64,000 nt of DNA, taken from contig NZ_DF967563.1 in assembly GCF_000971475.1 (NCBI RefSeq), positions 72,823 through 136,822 on the forward strand. Reading direction: 5' to 3'. The translations under genes and the position numbers were made by a program. Shown here in pieces: positions 57,506-63,831 of the stretch (position 1 is the stretch's first letter; each line of letters opens with the position of its first letter). The notes under the pieces are model-generated. The model made no database searches. It saw only the letters and a list, made by a program, of their open reading frames with translations, and was not told the origin of the DNA. This stretch comes from Sulfuricella sp. T08. GTDB taxonomy: Bacteria > Pseudomonadota > Gammaproteobacteria > Burkholderiales > Sulfuricellaceae.

Positions 57506-58303
57506 TTAAGCGGCGCGCTTCCTCCTGGCAAATCCGGCCAGGCCGAGCAGACCGGAGCCAAACAGCCAAAGTGCTGCCGGAACAGGTACTGGGGTTGGAA
57601 CAGCAGTAATGCTCGCCATGAGGTTTCGGGTGGTGGTCATCTGTTCAGTTGTGATCATGTCGGAAGAGTAGCCTTCACCGTTATAAAATCCCAGCAGGTT
57701 GAACGAATAAAGCTGCCCGTTGAGGCTGAATTGCTGGCTATTTGACACTGCGCGGAAAGAGATTTTGTCGTCACAAGGGGTTGCGGACACTTGCCATAGC
57801 GGGCAAGTACCGGCGGAGTTAAGGCTTTCAAAAATACTGAAGTTGTAGTCGAAAGGCCCTGTGTTAACAGAGGTATCCCCTGCGTTAAAACTAAATCGCA
57901 ATTGCAGGTTTGCGTTGGTTATTGAAGTGTCGGTATAGATTCTCTGATTGGAGTGACTTAGCGTGCCAAGCGCAAACACTGCGCCGAGTGTAACCTCCAA
58001 TCCGTTCGAAGTTTGCTGGAAATAGAGTCCACTTTGGGGGCCACCCCCCGTAGTTGTCGATTCCCCCCAGGACAGCCCATTCATGTTAACAAGAGAGGAT
58101 GCGTATGCACCGCTATCGTTATAATATTCAGCCAAGAGGGCTTCAGGCGCTAGTGTGTAACCTGTCCATGCCTCCGTTGTGCTCTGGAGGGTAATCAAAG
58201 AAGCTGCGTGGGATAGCTGGGTAGCGCCGAAAAGCACGAGCGATACCAAACCGGTAGCAATCTTGCGCTGGGTAGTGCTTGATCCGTAGAGTTGGCTAGA
58301 CAT
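57506..58303 (-). CDS. PEP-CTERM sorting domain protein
   Basis: A secreted protein of 265 residues. A signal peptide (about 1-33, ending SHA-AS) precedes a beta-rich body, and the C-terminal PEP-CTERM sorting signal is VPVPAALWLFGSGLLGLAGF plus ARRKR. Exosortase (EpsH/XrtA type) should recognise and cleave it. The body has LSHSNQRI followed by NANLQLRFSFNAG, similar in position to the THxN motif of a known PEP-CTERM family but with Ser for Thr. ATG 58303 was preferred over 58351. It lies just behind the proline-rich protein gene. Confidence 0.88.
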   Translation of the reverse strand: MSSQLYGSSTTQRKIATGLVSLVLFGATQLSHAASLITLQSTTEAWTGYTLAPEALLAEYYNDSGAYASSLVNMNGLSWGESTTTGGGPQSGLYFQQTSNGLEVTLGAVFALGTLSHSNQRIYTDTSITNANLQLRFSFNAGDTSVNTGPFDYNFSIFESLNSAGTCPLWQVSATPCDDKISFRAVSNSQQFSLNGQLYSFNLLGFYNGEGYSSDMITTEQMTTTRNLMASITAVPTPVPVPAALWLFGSGLLGLAGFARRKRAA

Positions 58304-58357
58304 GATGATCTCTCTATTAAAATTTTTTGGTAAGGTCGTTAGAATTGCCAAACCTGA

Positions 58358-58660
58358 TCAGGATTCAGTTCTGACTGGCTTTGGTTTTGGCGGTGGTGGT
58401 GGCGGTGGCGGCGTTGGAGTAGGTGTCACTGTCGGGATTGGAGCTGGTGGCGGCGCCAGTGTCTGCATCGGTGCCGCCGGACCTGCAGCAGGCTGTACCA
58501 TCATCTTCCATGGGCCAAAATCTTCCGGCGAATCCTGCGCAATGGTCGTATTCCCATAGGAAATCACCTTGGACCACTCGCTTTTATCTGCCTGTGCTCC
58601 CGTGGAAACTCCCAGAGCGAGCACCATGCTGAGAGAAATGGCGTATCTTTTGGTGTTCAC
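58358..58660 (-). CDS. Small secreted proline-rich protein
   Basis: A 100-residue protein with a clear signal peptide (MNTKRYAISLSMVLALGVSTGAQA). A short acidic/aromatic region follows (KSEWSKVISYGNTTIAQDSP, then EDFGPWKMM), and then a proline/threonine tail (PTPTPPPPPPPPKPKP). I do not recognise the family. A sigma-54-type promoter lies about 66 bases upstream and the PEP-CTERM gene follows 54 bases after the stop. It is therefore probably part of the PrsK/PrsR regulon. Homologues, if any, should be sought by the SPEDFGPWKMM block. Confidence 0.7.
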   Translation of the reverse strand: MNTKRYAISLSMVLALGVSTGAQADKSEWSKVISYGNTTIAQDSPEDFGPWKMMVQPAAGPAAPMQTLAPPPAPIPTVTPTPTPPPPPPPPKPKPVRTES

Positions 58661-58725
58661 GATTTTTTCTTTCTTAGGTTATGTTCTGTACAAAAGCTGA
58701 AATTGTTAACTATTAGTAATGTACC

Positions 58726-58742
58726 TAGCACTAAACATGCCA
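58726..58742 (-). promoter_or_regulatory. Sigma-54 (-24/-12) promoter of the PEP-CTERM locus
   Basis: On the minus strand TGGCATG (58742-58736) is followed by TTTAG and TGCT; the GG and GC pairs are exactly 10 bases apart as required for RpoN promoters (consensus TGGCACG-N4-TTGCA). It points toward the proline-rich and PEP-CTERM genes, whose likely activator PrsR is encoded nearby. Confidence 0.75.
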
Positions 58743-58869
58743 CATGGTGTAGATATTAATTATTTCAACGTGTTACGTGAAAAGTATTCTGGTGTAAGGG
58801 GAAGGGAGTGGCGGGAAGTGTAAAATTTTTCGACAGATTTGCGCCGTTTTGTTCAGGTGTCGCTCTGGC

Positions 58870-58924
58870 TGAGATTGTCGAAGCCCGTTCACCCTTCGAC
58901 GAGAATCTCAGGAGGAACGGGCTT
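58870..58924. repeat. GTCGAAG-type palindrome
   Basis: AAGCCCGTTC (58881-58890) pairs with GAACGGGCTT (58915-58924), with a nested GAGATTGTCGAAG / CTTCGACGAGAATCTC pair. It belongs to the GTTCG...GTCGAAGGG family of intergenic palindromes seen in many betaproteobacteria. Confidence 0.6.
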
Positions 58925-58942
58925 GATCAAACAGTATTGATT

Positions 58943-59072
58943 TTAACCCAGATTATCCATTAGCCATAAAACCGTTCGCCCTGAGCCTGTCGAAGGGCAG
59001 TTCATGGTTCGACAAGCTCACCACGAACGGCTTTGCGTGAGGTATTTCGCCTAATGGACAATTTGGGTTTAA
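58943..59072. mobile_element. MITE-like element with ~21-bp inverted ends
   Basis: The left end TTAACCCAGATTATCCATTAG (58943-58963; shown less than fully conserved) is mirrored by 59051-59072 (CTAATGGACAATTTGGGTTT and AA) with four mismatches and one indel. Between them is a second palindrome from CCGTTCG (58972) to CGAACGG (59030) containing GTCGAAGGGC and TTCGACAAGC. The 130-bp non-coding unit with terminal inverted repeats resembles a miniature inverted-repeat transposable element. No transposase is in the window. Confidence 0.55.
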
Positions 59073-59084
59073 GGTGATGTCGTG

Positions 59085-59293
59085 GCGGTCAGTACGCAAT
59101 GGCTCTAACTTAAGCGGTTCCATACTCGATGTAGGGTGGGTTAGGCACGCAATTTGTGCCGTAACCCACCAGATGTGCCGCCAGGCACTCATATAAAATG
59201 CGTTGTGTTGCTACGCAACGCTTGGTGGGTTACACAAAAACCGCTAACCCACCCTACATTTTGCTTAAGTTAGTGGCATTGCGGTCAGTACGC
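59085..59293. mobile_element. Nested inverted-repeat element flanked by 13-bp direct repeats
   Basis: GCGGTCAGTACGC occurs at 59085-59097 and again at 59281-59293. Just inside, CTAACTTAAGC (59105-59115) pairs with GCTTAAGTTAG (59263-59273). Further in, TGTAGGGTGGGTTAG (59130-59144) pairs with CTAACCCACCCTACA (59244-59258). The whole has the layout of an inserted palindromic element with target-site-like duplications. It ends right behind the stop of the Slam-like gene. Confidence 0.55.
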
Positions 59294-59298
59294 TTTTT

Positions 59299-60597
59299 TT
59301 AATCGAAGGTGCGGCTCAGGGATAAGCTCGTTATATCTCGAGTGTAGTTGTAGAAGGAGATATTCGAGTCATTTCGATAGGTGGTATAGCTGCCTGTTAT
59401 CCGCCAGTCTTTCATCGTTGCTTCCTTGAAATCATGGTGGAATCCCAGTTCATAGGTTTTGAGTGTGTCCTTTTGGTTCTGGGTAAGTAGTGGCGCGTTC
59501 GGGTTCAGGGCATCCCATTTCGTGTCGCGCTGGATATACCTGCCATACACTGAGCCGTTTTCCCAGGTTACAGCGCTCGCTCCGACAAAAAACTCCGTAC
59601 CGTCGTTGCTGTAATAGTTCCGGTCCGCGGCTTCATGGAAAAGCCTTACTCCGGCTTGCGCCGCTACTTTGCTGTCATGATATACATGGCCCAAGTAGGC
59701 GCCCATGGCGGTGTAATTGCTGTCCTTGCCGATGTCGCCGCTACGCGCGAACTCCCGCTTTTGCGCGAGCACATCCCACGTGAGCTCGCTATTGCCCAGT
59801 TGCCAGGTGACGCTGGGGAGAACGGAGGTATATCGTGCAAGGGATGCGCCCCCATACTGGTAGTGATCGAGGCTGACGTTGACATTGGCACGCCACTTGT
59901 TCAGTACGAACCAGGCCGGTCCGGTGCTCAATGTGATAACTTCCAGGTTGGAAGCATGTTCGCTGAAATTCTCTTTTGCGTATAAATTTGCGCGGCTCTG
60001 CCAGAGGAAACGTGCGACCGATTCGCCTATCTTGACGGGCGTTGGCGACTGGTAGCTGTGGCTGATGCCGGCGGACAGGGTCGCTGCCGTGTCGGCGCGT
60101 GCGGCATCCGAGGGTGACAGGTTGGTGGCCTGCGCGATCGCGCCTGAAGGCCCCGCGTTTACGTTGGAGTCGTGCATGAGACCAACGGAAAGAGAGTGTT
60201 CCCAGACTTTGCGTTTTAATAAGGCCTCCTGATCGCCCTTGAGCTGCGCCAGGAAAGCCAGAACGGAAAGCCTGACGTTATCCGGGAGGTCGGGTTTGCG
60301 GAGAACGGCTTCAGCTTGCTCTTTGGCTGCCTCGTAATTCAGTGCCTTGTAATAGGTGAGAGCCAGTTCAAGGCGAACCCGATCAAGTTCGGGGCGCAGG
60401 TTCAGGATTGCCTGCAAGGATTCGATGGCGGCAAACAGATGGCCTTGCTCCCGCTGGTACACACCTTCCTTGAAAAGATGGTCCACTTTCTCCTTGTCGC
60501 TATCTGCAGCAAACGACACAGACCCGTATGTTATTGCTACCAGTCCGAAACAAAGCAGCAGCATTTTTTTTTGTTTTTGCATGATATTTGCCTTCAA
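59299..60597 (-). CDS. TPR/beta-barrel protein resembling surface lipoprotein assembly modifiers (Slam, DUF560)
   Basis: A 432-residue outer-membrane protein. A signal peptide (ending SFA-AD) precedes TPR-like helices at about 35-125 (DHLFKEGVYQREQGHLFAAI, LELALTYYKALNYEAAKEQA). From about residue 130 onward it has the alternating pattern of a beta-barrel (LSVGLMHDSNVNAG, later YRNDSNISFYNYTRDI) to the end. This matches Slam/DUF560, which helps move lipoproteins to the cell surface in Neisseria. No client lipoprotein is adjacent, so a general role in surface export is only inferred. Confidence 0.75.
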   Translation of the reverse strand: MKANIMQKQKKMLLLCFGLVAITYGSVSFAADSDKEKVDHLFKEGVYQREQGHLFAAIESLQAILNLRPELDRVRLELALTYYKALNYEAAKEQAEAVLRKPDLPDNVRLSVLAFLAQLKGDQEALLKRKVWEHSLSVGLMHDSNVNAGPSGAIAQATNLSPSDAARADTAATLSAGISHSYQSPTPVKIGESVARFLWQSRANLYAKENFSEHASNLEVITLSTGPAWFVLNKWRANVNVSLDHYQYGGASLARYTSVLPSVTWQLGNSELTWDVLAQKREFARSGDIGKDSNYTAMGAYLGHVYHDSKVAAQAGVRLFHEAADRNYYSNDGTEFFVGASAVTWENGSVYGRYIQRDTKWDALNPNAPLLTQNQKDTLKTYELGFHHDFKEATMKDWRITGSYTTYRNDSNISFYNYTRDITSLSLSRTFD

Positions 60598-60923
60598 AGT
60601 CCTTCTTCCTGTTGAAAATTTAGGTGCGCCCGAGCCGGTGAATTTCGTGTGATGATACTATGTTTTTATTACATTACAATTAAGAATTGTCGATAACCTT
60701 ATTGAGTTTGGCCGCTTTTTCAAATTCCTCATTCCAGTTTAATTATTAAGGATGAGGCGAAGATTGCAGCCTTACTTGTTCAACTTGTGCGGGTTGCTTC
60801 GCACCATCACCGACATTACATGGGTGAGATTGAAGCGGTCGAGTTCGTGAGTTATGAAGCAACGCAGGAAAGATTCCAGCAGGAGTGGCTGGAAATTGTT
60901 AACCAAACACGAGGAAAGAAACC
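60598..60923. other. Intergenic region with a toxin remnant
   Basis: AT-rich for the first 120 bases, probably holding the promoter of the Slam-like gene. The last 220 bases code for a headless TumE-like toxin, listed separately. Confidence 0.5.
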
Positions 60924-60927
60924 ATGA
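60706..60927 (+). pseudogene. C-terminal remnant of a TumE-family toxin
   Basis: An open frame without a usable early start reads KDEAKIAALLVQLVRVASHH and HRHYMGEIEAVEFVSYEATQ, then ERFQQEWLEIV and a stop overlapping the next gene. The HHRHYxGExE...FVSxExxxxxFxxxW pattern resembles the C-terminus of TumE (DUF6516) toxins (KGDHRHxG...). Everything upstream of the HRH block is missing. The 18 bases GAGGCGAAGATTGCAGCC (60754-60771) at the break recur in a repeat at 61426-61443, so a recombination event may have removed the 5' part. Confidence 0.5.
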
Positions 60928-61298
60928 CCAAAGTCGTGATTCGCACTGATGACGTGACGGGCTTCTTCTCACGTGCAAAGGATGCTGCACGGAGAGGTGA
61001 TCGAGGCGAAGCGTTCGAAGGCAAGGTAACGCTCTCGTTTGAAGACCCGCAACGGATGTTTACCGTGCTCTCGGAAGCGCGTCGCCGTTTGATGCTTGAG
61101 GTGATGCACGAGCCCAGAACTATTAATGAGCTGTCCCATCGACTGCATCGCAACCGTTCTGCCATCACCAAAGATGTCGGACTTCTTGAGAAGATGGGGC
61201 TGCTCGTTTCACAACGTCAGACCAACCCGGGGCACGGCATTCAAAAAGTTGTGCGTTCAGTCGCGCCCAAAATCGAGATGGTAGCAACGCTGGGGTAA
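60924..61298 (+). CDS. HTH antitoxin of TumA type
   Basis: A 124-residue winged-helix protein: an N-terminal variable part (RAKDAARRGDRGEAFEGKVTLSFED) and a MarR/ArsR-like HTH domain (VLSEARRRLMLEVMHEPRTINELSHRLHRNRSAITKDVGLLEKMGLL). This layout fits TumA-type antitoxins, which pair with TumE. The gene overlaps the toxin remnant stop by 4 bases, the normal TumE-TumA coupling. With the toxin headless it is either a solitary regulator or a relic that still has the full-length frame. Confidence 0.65.
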   Translation: MTKVVIRTDDVTGFFSRAKDAARRGDRGEAFEGKVTLSFEDPQRMFTVLSEARRRLMLEVMHEPRTINELSHRLHRNRSAITKDVGLLEKMGLLVSQRQTNPGHGIQKVVRSVAPKIEMVATLG

Positions 61299-61411
61299 GC
61301 TCCTCTCGCACCCATCCATAGAACCCCCCGCACCTCTTTCGATGCAGTGGGGTGGGCCGTAATTGTGGACGGTGGCGTGCGACTCCGGAGCTTTCAATCC
61401 CCATCAATCCC

Positions 61412-61498
61412 CATTTGTTAATGGGGAGGCGAAGATTGCAGCCGCCTTGGATGGCTCACGGTATTGTCGGCGCCTTTGAGGCGCTCCCCCAATAAACT
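61412..61498. repeat. GGGGAGGC repeat, copy B
   Basis: Similar to 56256-56347: GGGGAGGC-N-AAG-N-TTG-N-AGCC, then CTTGG, GGTATTGTCGG, GCCTTTGAGG and CCCCCAATAAA. It lies between the HTH antitoxin gene and higA. It shares an exact 18-bp stretch (61426-61443) with 60754-60771. Confidence 0.6.
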
Positions 61499-61518
61499 CC
61501 GGCTTTGTTCAACAGTTC

Positions 61519-61812
61519 TCAAGCCGCTATCCGCTCCAGTGGCTTGATTTTTGGTCTCGGCAGTTGCTCCGCCTGCCACAGTTCCCACTGGACTTGCATA
61601 CCAAGCCACAGATCAGGGGTCGTGCCTAGCCAGGCGGACAACCTGAGTGCCATGTCTGCTGATATGCCCGCGTTGCCGTTGACGATCTTGGATAGTGTCT
61701 TTCGGCTTACGCCAAGATTTTCCGCCGCATCGGTAATGCTTACGCCCAGCGGCTCCAGCCAGAGGTCGTGAAGTATTTCGCCAGGGTGAGCGGGGTTGTG
61801 CATCCTGCTCAT
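61519..61812 (-). CDS. higA: Antitoxin HigA (HTH)
   Basis: A 97-residue XRE-type antitoxin. It begins [47 protein letters not shown], the HigA helix-turn-helix signature, followed by [20 protein letters not shown]. It neutralises HigB and represses the operon. It lies 9 bases after higB on the minus strand, and the toxin comes first, as usual for higBA. Confidence 0.92.
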   Translation of the reverse strand: MSRMHNPAHPGEILHDLWLEPLGVSITDAAENLGVSRKTLSKIVNGNAGISADMALRLSAWLGTTPDLWLGMQVQWELWQAEQLPRPKIKPLERIAA

Positions 61813-61821
61813 GTGTATCTC

Positions 61822-62100
61822 CTAATGGTAGTCCTCGTAATTGACGATTTCCGCATTGCCCGCTTCAAAGCGAAAGGTAATGCGCCAGTTCGCCTGAACG
61901 GTCACAGCCCAGATATCCTTTCGCGTACCTTTCAGTGGGTGCAGCTTAAGTCCTGGTGCGTCCATGTCTTCCACGGTTTTTGCTGCTTCCAGCATGGTCA
62001 ATATCTGATGCAGCCGCTTGGCGTGAATGGCCCGTATGCCCTTGGTTTTGCCGGTGCAATGAAAAAGCTCCAGACCTTTGTGTGCAAACGACTTGATCAT
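61822..62100 (-). CDS. higB: Toxin HigB (RelE-fold mRNA interferase)
   Basis: A 92-residue RelE-superfamily toxin that cuts mRNA on the ribosome. MIKSFAHKGLELFHCTGKTKGI, the PGLKLHPLKGTRKDIWAVTV core, WRITFRFEAGNAEIV and the C-terminal NYEDYH are characteristic. A predicted promoter lies so close that the transcript could start at or near the ATG. The next gene is its antitoxin higA. Confidence 0.92.
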   Translation of the reverse strand: MIKSFAHKGLELFHCTGKTKGIRAIHAKRLHQILTMLEAAKTVEDMDAPGLKLHPLKGTRKDIWAVTVQANWRITFRFEAGNAEIVNYEDYH

Positions 62101-62105
62101 GCTTA

Positions 62106-62133
62106 AGTGTAACCCATATGGTTACGATGTCAA
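62106..62133 (-). promoter_or_regulatory. higBA promoter with embedded operator
   Basis: On the minus strand TTGACA (62133-62128) and TACACT (62111-62106) are separated by 16 bases. GTAACC (62109-62114) and GGTTAC (62120-62125) form a palindrome over the spacer and the -10. A HigA dimer bound there would block RNA polymerase. Confidence 0.7.
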
Positions 62134-62153
62134 GCGTTGGGTCGCAACGGCAC

Positions 62154-62227
62154 CACGTGTTCAGAAGTTATATCGACTTGCATTAAACACGTGTCCCGGC
62201 TAGACTTGTTCAACTTAATGAACAAGT
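62154..62227 (+). promoter_or_regulatory. phd/yoeB promoter with two palindromes
   Basis: TTGCAT (62178-62183) and TAGACT (62201-62206) are 17 bases apart. CACGTGTT (62154-62161) faces AACACGTG (62186-62193). ACTTGTTCA (62204-62212) faces TGAACAAGT (62219-62227), overlapping the -10. Both fit autoregulation by a Phd-type antitoxin. Confidence 0.6.
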
Positions 62228-62236
62228 GAGGCAAGA

Positions 62237-62497
62237 ATGAAAGTCGTTACCTATTCCCATGCGCGCAATGCGCTCAAGTCCATATTGGATGGCGTAGTTC
62301 AAGACGCGGACGTGACCATTATCAGCCGCCGCGATGCGGAAGGTGATGCAGTGGTGATGTCGCTGGACAGCTACAACAGCATCATGGAGACGCTGCACCT
62401 GACAAGCAATCCGGTGAATGCGGCGGCATTGGCTCGGGCAATTGCACAGGATAAAGCCGGGCAAGCTCAGGATCGTCAACTGCTCCCCACTGATTAA
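62237..62497 (+). CDS. Phd/YefM-family antitoxin
   Basis: An 86-residue antitoxin. The N-terminal DNA-binding part reads MKVVTYSHARNALKSILDGV and then DADVTIISRRDAEGDAVVMSLDSYNSIMETLHL, typical of YefM. The C-terminus (PVNAAALARAIAQDKAG) is the flexible toxin-binding tail. It lies 2 bases before the YoeB-type toxin and behind a promoter carrying two palindromes. Confidence 0.92.
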   Translation: MKVVTYSHARNALKSILDGVVQDADVTIISRRDAEGDAVVMSLDSYNSIMETLHLTSNPVNAAALARAIAQDKAGQAQDRQLLPTD

Positions 62498-62499
62498 GC

Positions 62500-62763
62500 A
62501 TGCGCGCCATTCGCTTTGTGCCCGATGCGTGGGACGCTTATCTGTACTGGCAGGATCAGGATAAGAAGACGCTCAAGCGGCTAAACCTGCTGATTACTGC
62601 CGCTGCGCGTGACCCGTTCACAGGTATAGGCAAGCCCGAACCACTGCGTGGCGAATTATCCGGCTACTGGTCGCGGCGCATAGATGAAGCGAACCGTTTA
62701 GTGTATCGCGCAACCGATGCAGAGCTGGTGATTATCGCTTGCCGTTTCCACTACGACGGCTAA
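62500..62763 (+). CDS. Txe/YoeB-family toxin
   Basis: An 87-residue RelE-fold mRNA interferase. It begins RAIRFVPDAWDAYLYWQDQDKKTLKRLN and has GKPEPLRGELSGYWSRRIDEANRLVYRA (catalytic E and R region) and C-terminal CRFHYDG with H84 and Y85, matching the essential His-Tyr end of YoeB. The start lies 3 bases after the antitoxin stop. Complete and probably functional. Confidence 0.92.
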   Translation: MRAIRFVPDAWDAYLYWQDQDKKTLKRLNLLITAAARDPFTGIGKPEPLRGELSGYWSRRIDEANRLVYRATDAELVIIACRFHYDG

Positions 62764-62866
62764 CCCTTTCGACCAACCGCCTAGGAGTTCGTAGGCGGTA
62801 TCTTTGTTTCCAGCACGATGTCGCAGGGACTTGGGCCTGTTTTAACTGAAAAGTTACGGCTAGGAG

Positions 62867-63412
62867 TTACCGTTCCATATCCTTCCGGATGATCTTGGCT
62901 TCTCGGTAGGCATAAGGGCGCAGATTTGAGATGGCCGTTCTAGCTTCTTCGGCGGATGGAATGAGGCCTAGACTTTGAGCGTTGACCAAAAACGCTTCCG
63001 TGCTCACTAGAACGCAACTTCCATGCAGGGCTGCGGCGTTTCGTAAAAACCAGCCGTCCTCGAACAGCACGATTGGCTTCGGGCCTTTAGATACGCTCAA
63101 TCCGATCAGGAGGCTTTGGATAGAAAGCTCGCCGGCGTTTGGAGGGAGCGGGGCGTTCGGGCAAGTCTGGCGCAGATGTTGGATACTGTGCCCGACCTGA
63201 GTAGGGAGAATTTGAATGACCTTCTCGTTGGACGCATAGAATTGATGCAGCTTGGCGGCCTCCGTAGAGGCTCCAGAAAGTGCTCCACGGTCAATCGTCT
63301 CTTCCTTGACGACATCCGTGATGGCGGTCTGGAATTTCAGGAGCAATCCGAGTAAATCGCCAGCTGCCAAGGAAAATAAGGGGCCCGAATCCGGAATGAG
63401 GATCGGCCTCAT
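62867..63412 (-). CDS. PIN-like domain protein (candidate toxin)
   Basis: A 181-residue protein that starts ILIPDSGPLFSLAAGDLLGLLLKF; D8 would be the first PIN-domain acid. GELSIQSLLIGL (E in the second conserved position) and VLFEDGWFLRNAA (acidic D) follow at the expected PIN spacing. VapC-like toxins of this kind are RNases. The gene overlaps the upstream RHH-type antitoxin gene by 4 bases on the minus strand. Compared with ordinary VapC (about 130) it is longer, so it may be a divergent branch. Confidence 0.7.
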   Translation of the reverse strand: MRPILIPDSGPLFSLAAGDLLGLLLKFQTAITDVVKEETIDRGALSGASTEAAKLHQFYASNEKVIQILPTQVGHSIQHLRQTCPNAPLPPNAGELSIQSLLIGLSVSKGPKPIVLFEDGWFLRNAAALHGSCVLVSTEAFLVNAQSLGLIPSAEEARTAISNLRPYAYREAKIIRKDMER

Positions 63413-63813
63413 GAATGCTGATGAATTGTTTTTTTCGTCGACCGTTTGGCCTTATCCTTCGAAGGGAGTAAACATTCTCTCATCGCCTCCAGAGACTCAG
63501 TCGCCTGTCGCTTGATGGTCTCTTCGGAAAGGCGCTTCATCGGCAATCCCTCCTCGGCCATGAGATGCAGCGTGTATCCGGCGTCTTGGAAACCCAGCAG
63601 TCGTGTGGCCTCCATTAGGGAGATTTTTCCACCGCTCAGATCAAATAGTATCTTTTTGGAAGGATCTATATCGGGGGCGTCAAGACGCTGGCCGAGCTGG
63701 GAGAACAATGCACTGACTAGCTTGTTTAGGGAGCCACCGTGCCGAGCGACGTAAGCCTTGGCATTAGCCAAAACCTCCTCCTCGATTTCGAAGTTAATTT
63801 TCGCCTTGCCCAT
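63409..63813 (-). CDS. RHH-type antitoxin with C-terminal helical extension
   Basis: A 134-residue protein. The first 45 residues (MGKAKINFEIEEEVLANAKA, then RHGGSLNKLVSALFSQLGQ) look like a ribbon-helix-helix DUF6364-like domain. The second part (ILFDLSGGKISLMEATRLLG, then AGYTLHLMAEEGLPMKRLS) resembles the helix-turn-helix of UPF0175 antitoxins, and the tail is lysine-rich. ATG 63813 has GGAG upstream; longer frames lack a ribosome site. It is coupled to the PIN-like gene and sits behind its own palindrome. Confidence 0.7.
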   Translation of the reverse strand: MGKAKINFEIEEEVLANAKAYVARHGGSLNKLVSALFSQLGQRLDAPDIDPSKKILFDLSGGKISLMEATRLLGFQDAGYTLHLMAEEGLPMKRLSEETIKRQATESLEAMRECLLPSKDKAKRSTKKTIHQHS

Positions 63814-63831
63814 GACTGACTCCAACAAAAA

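Larger units (their letters stand above)
58661..59298. other. Repeat-rich intergenic region
   Basis: About 640 bases between the Pro-rich gene and the Slam-like gene. It contains the sigma-54 promoter and three repeat structures, each listed separately. No convincing coding frame: the longest frames only translate the palindromes. Confidence 0.6.

Noticed and set aside
58302-58559. Plus-strand open frame of 85 codons rich in glycine
   Set aside because: It is the antisense of the proline-rich tail of the small secreted protein; no ribosome site and low-complexity translation.
58953-59192. Minus-strand open frame of 79 codons
   Set aside because: It only translates the palindromic repeats (VSLSNHELPFDRLRANG is a well-known translation of the GTCGAAGG repeat).
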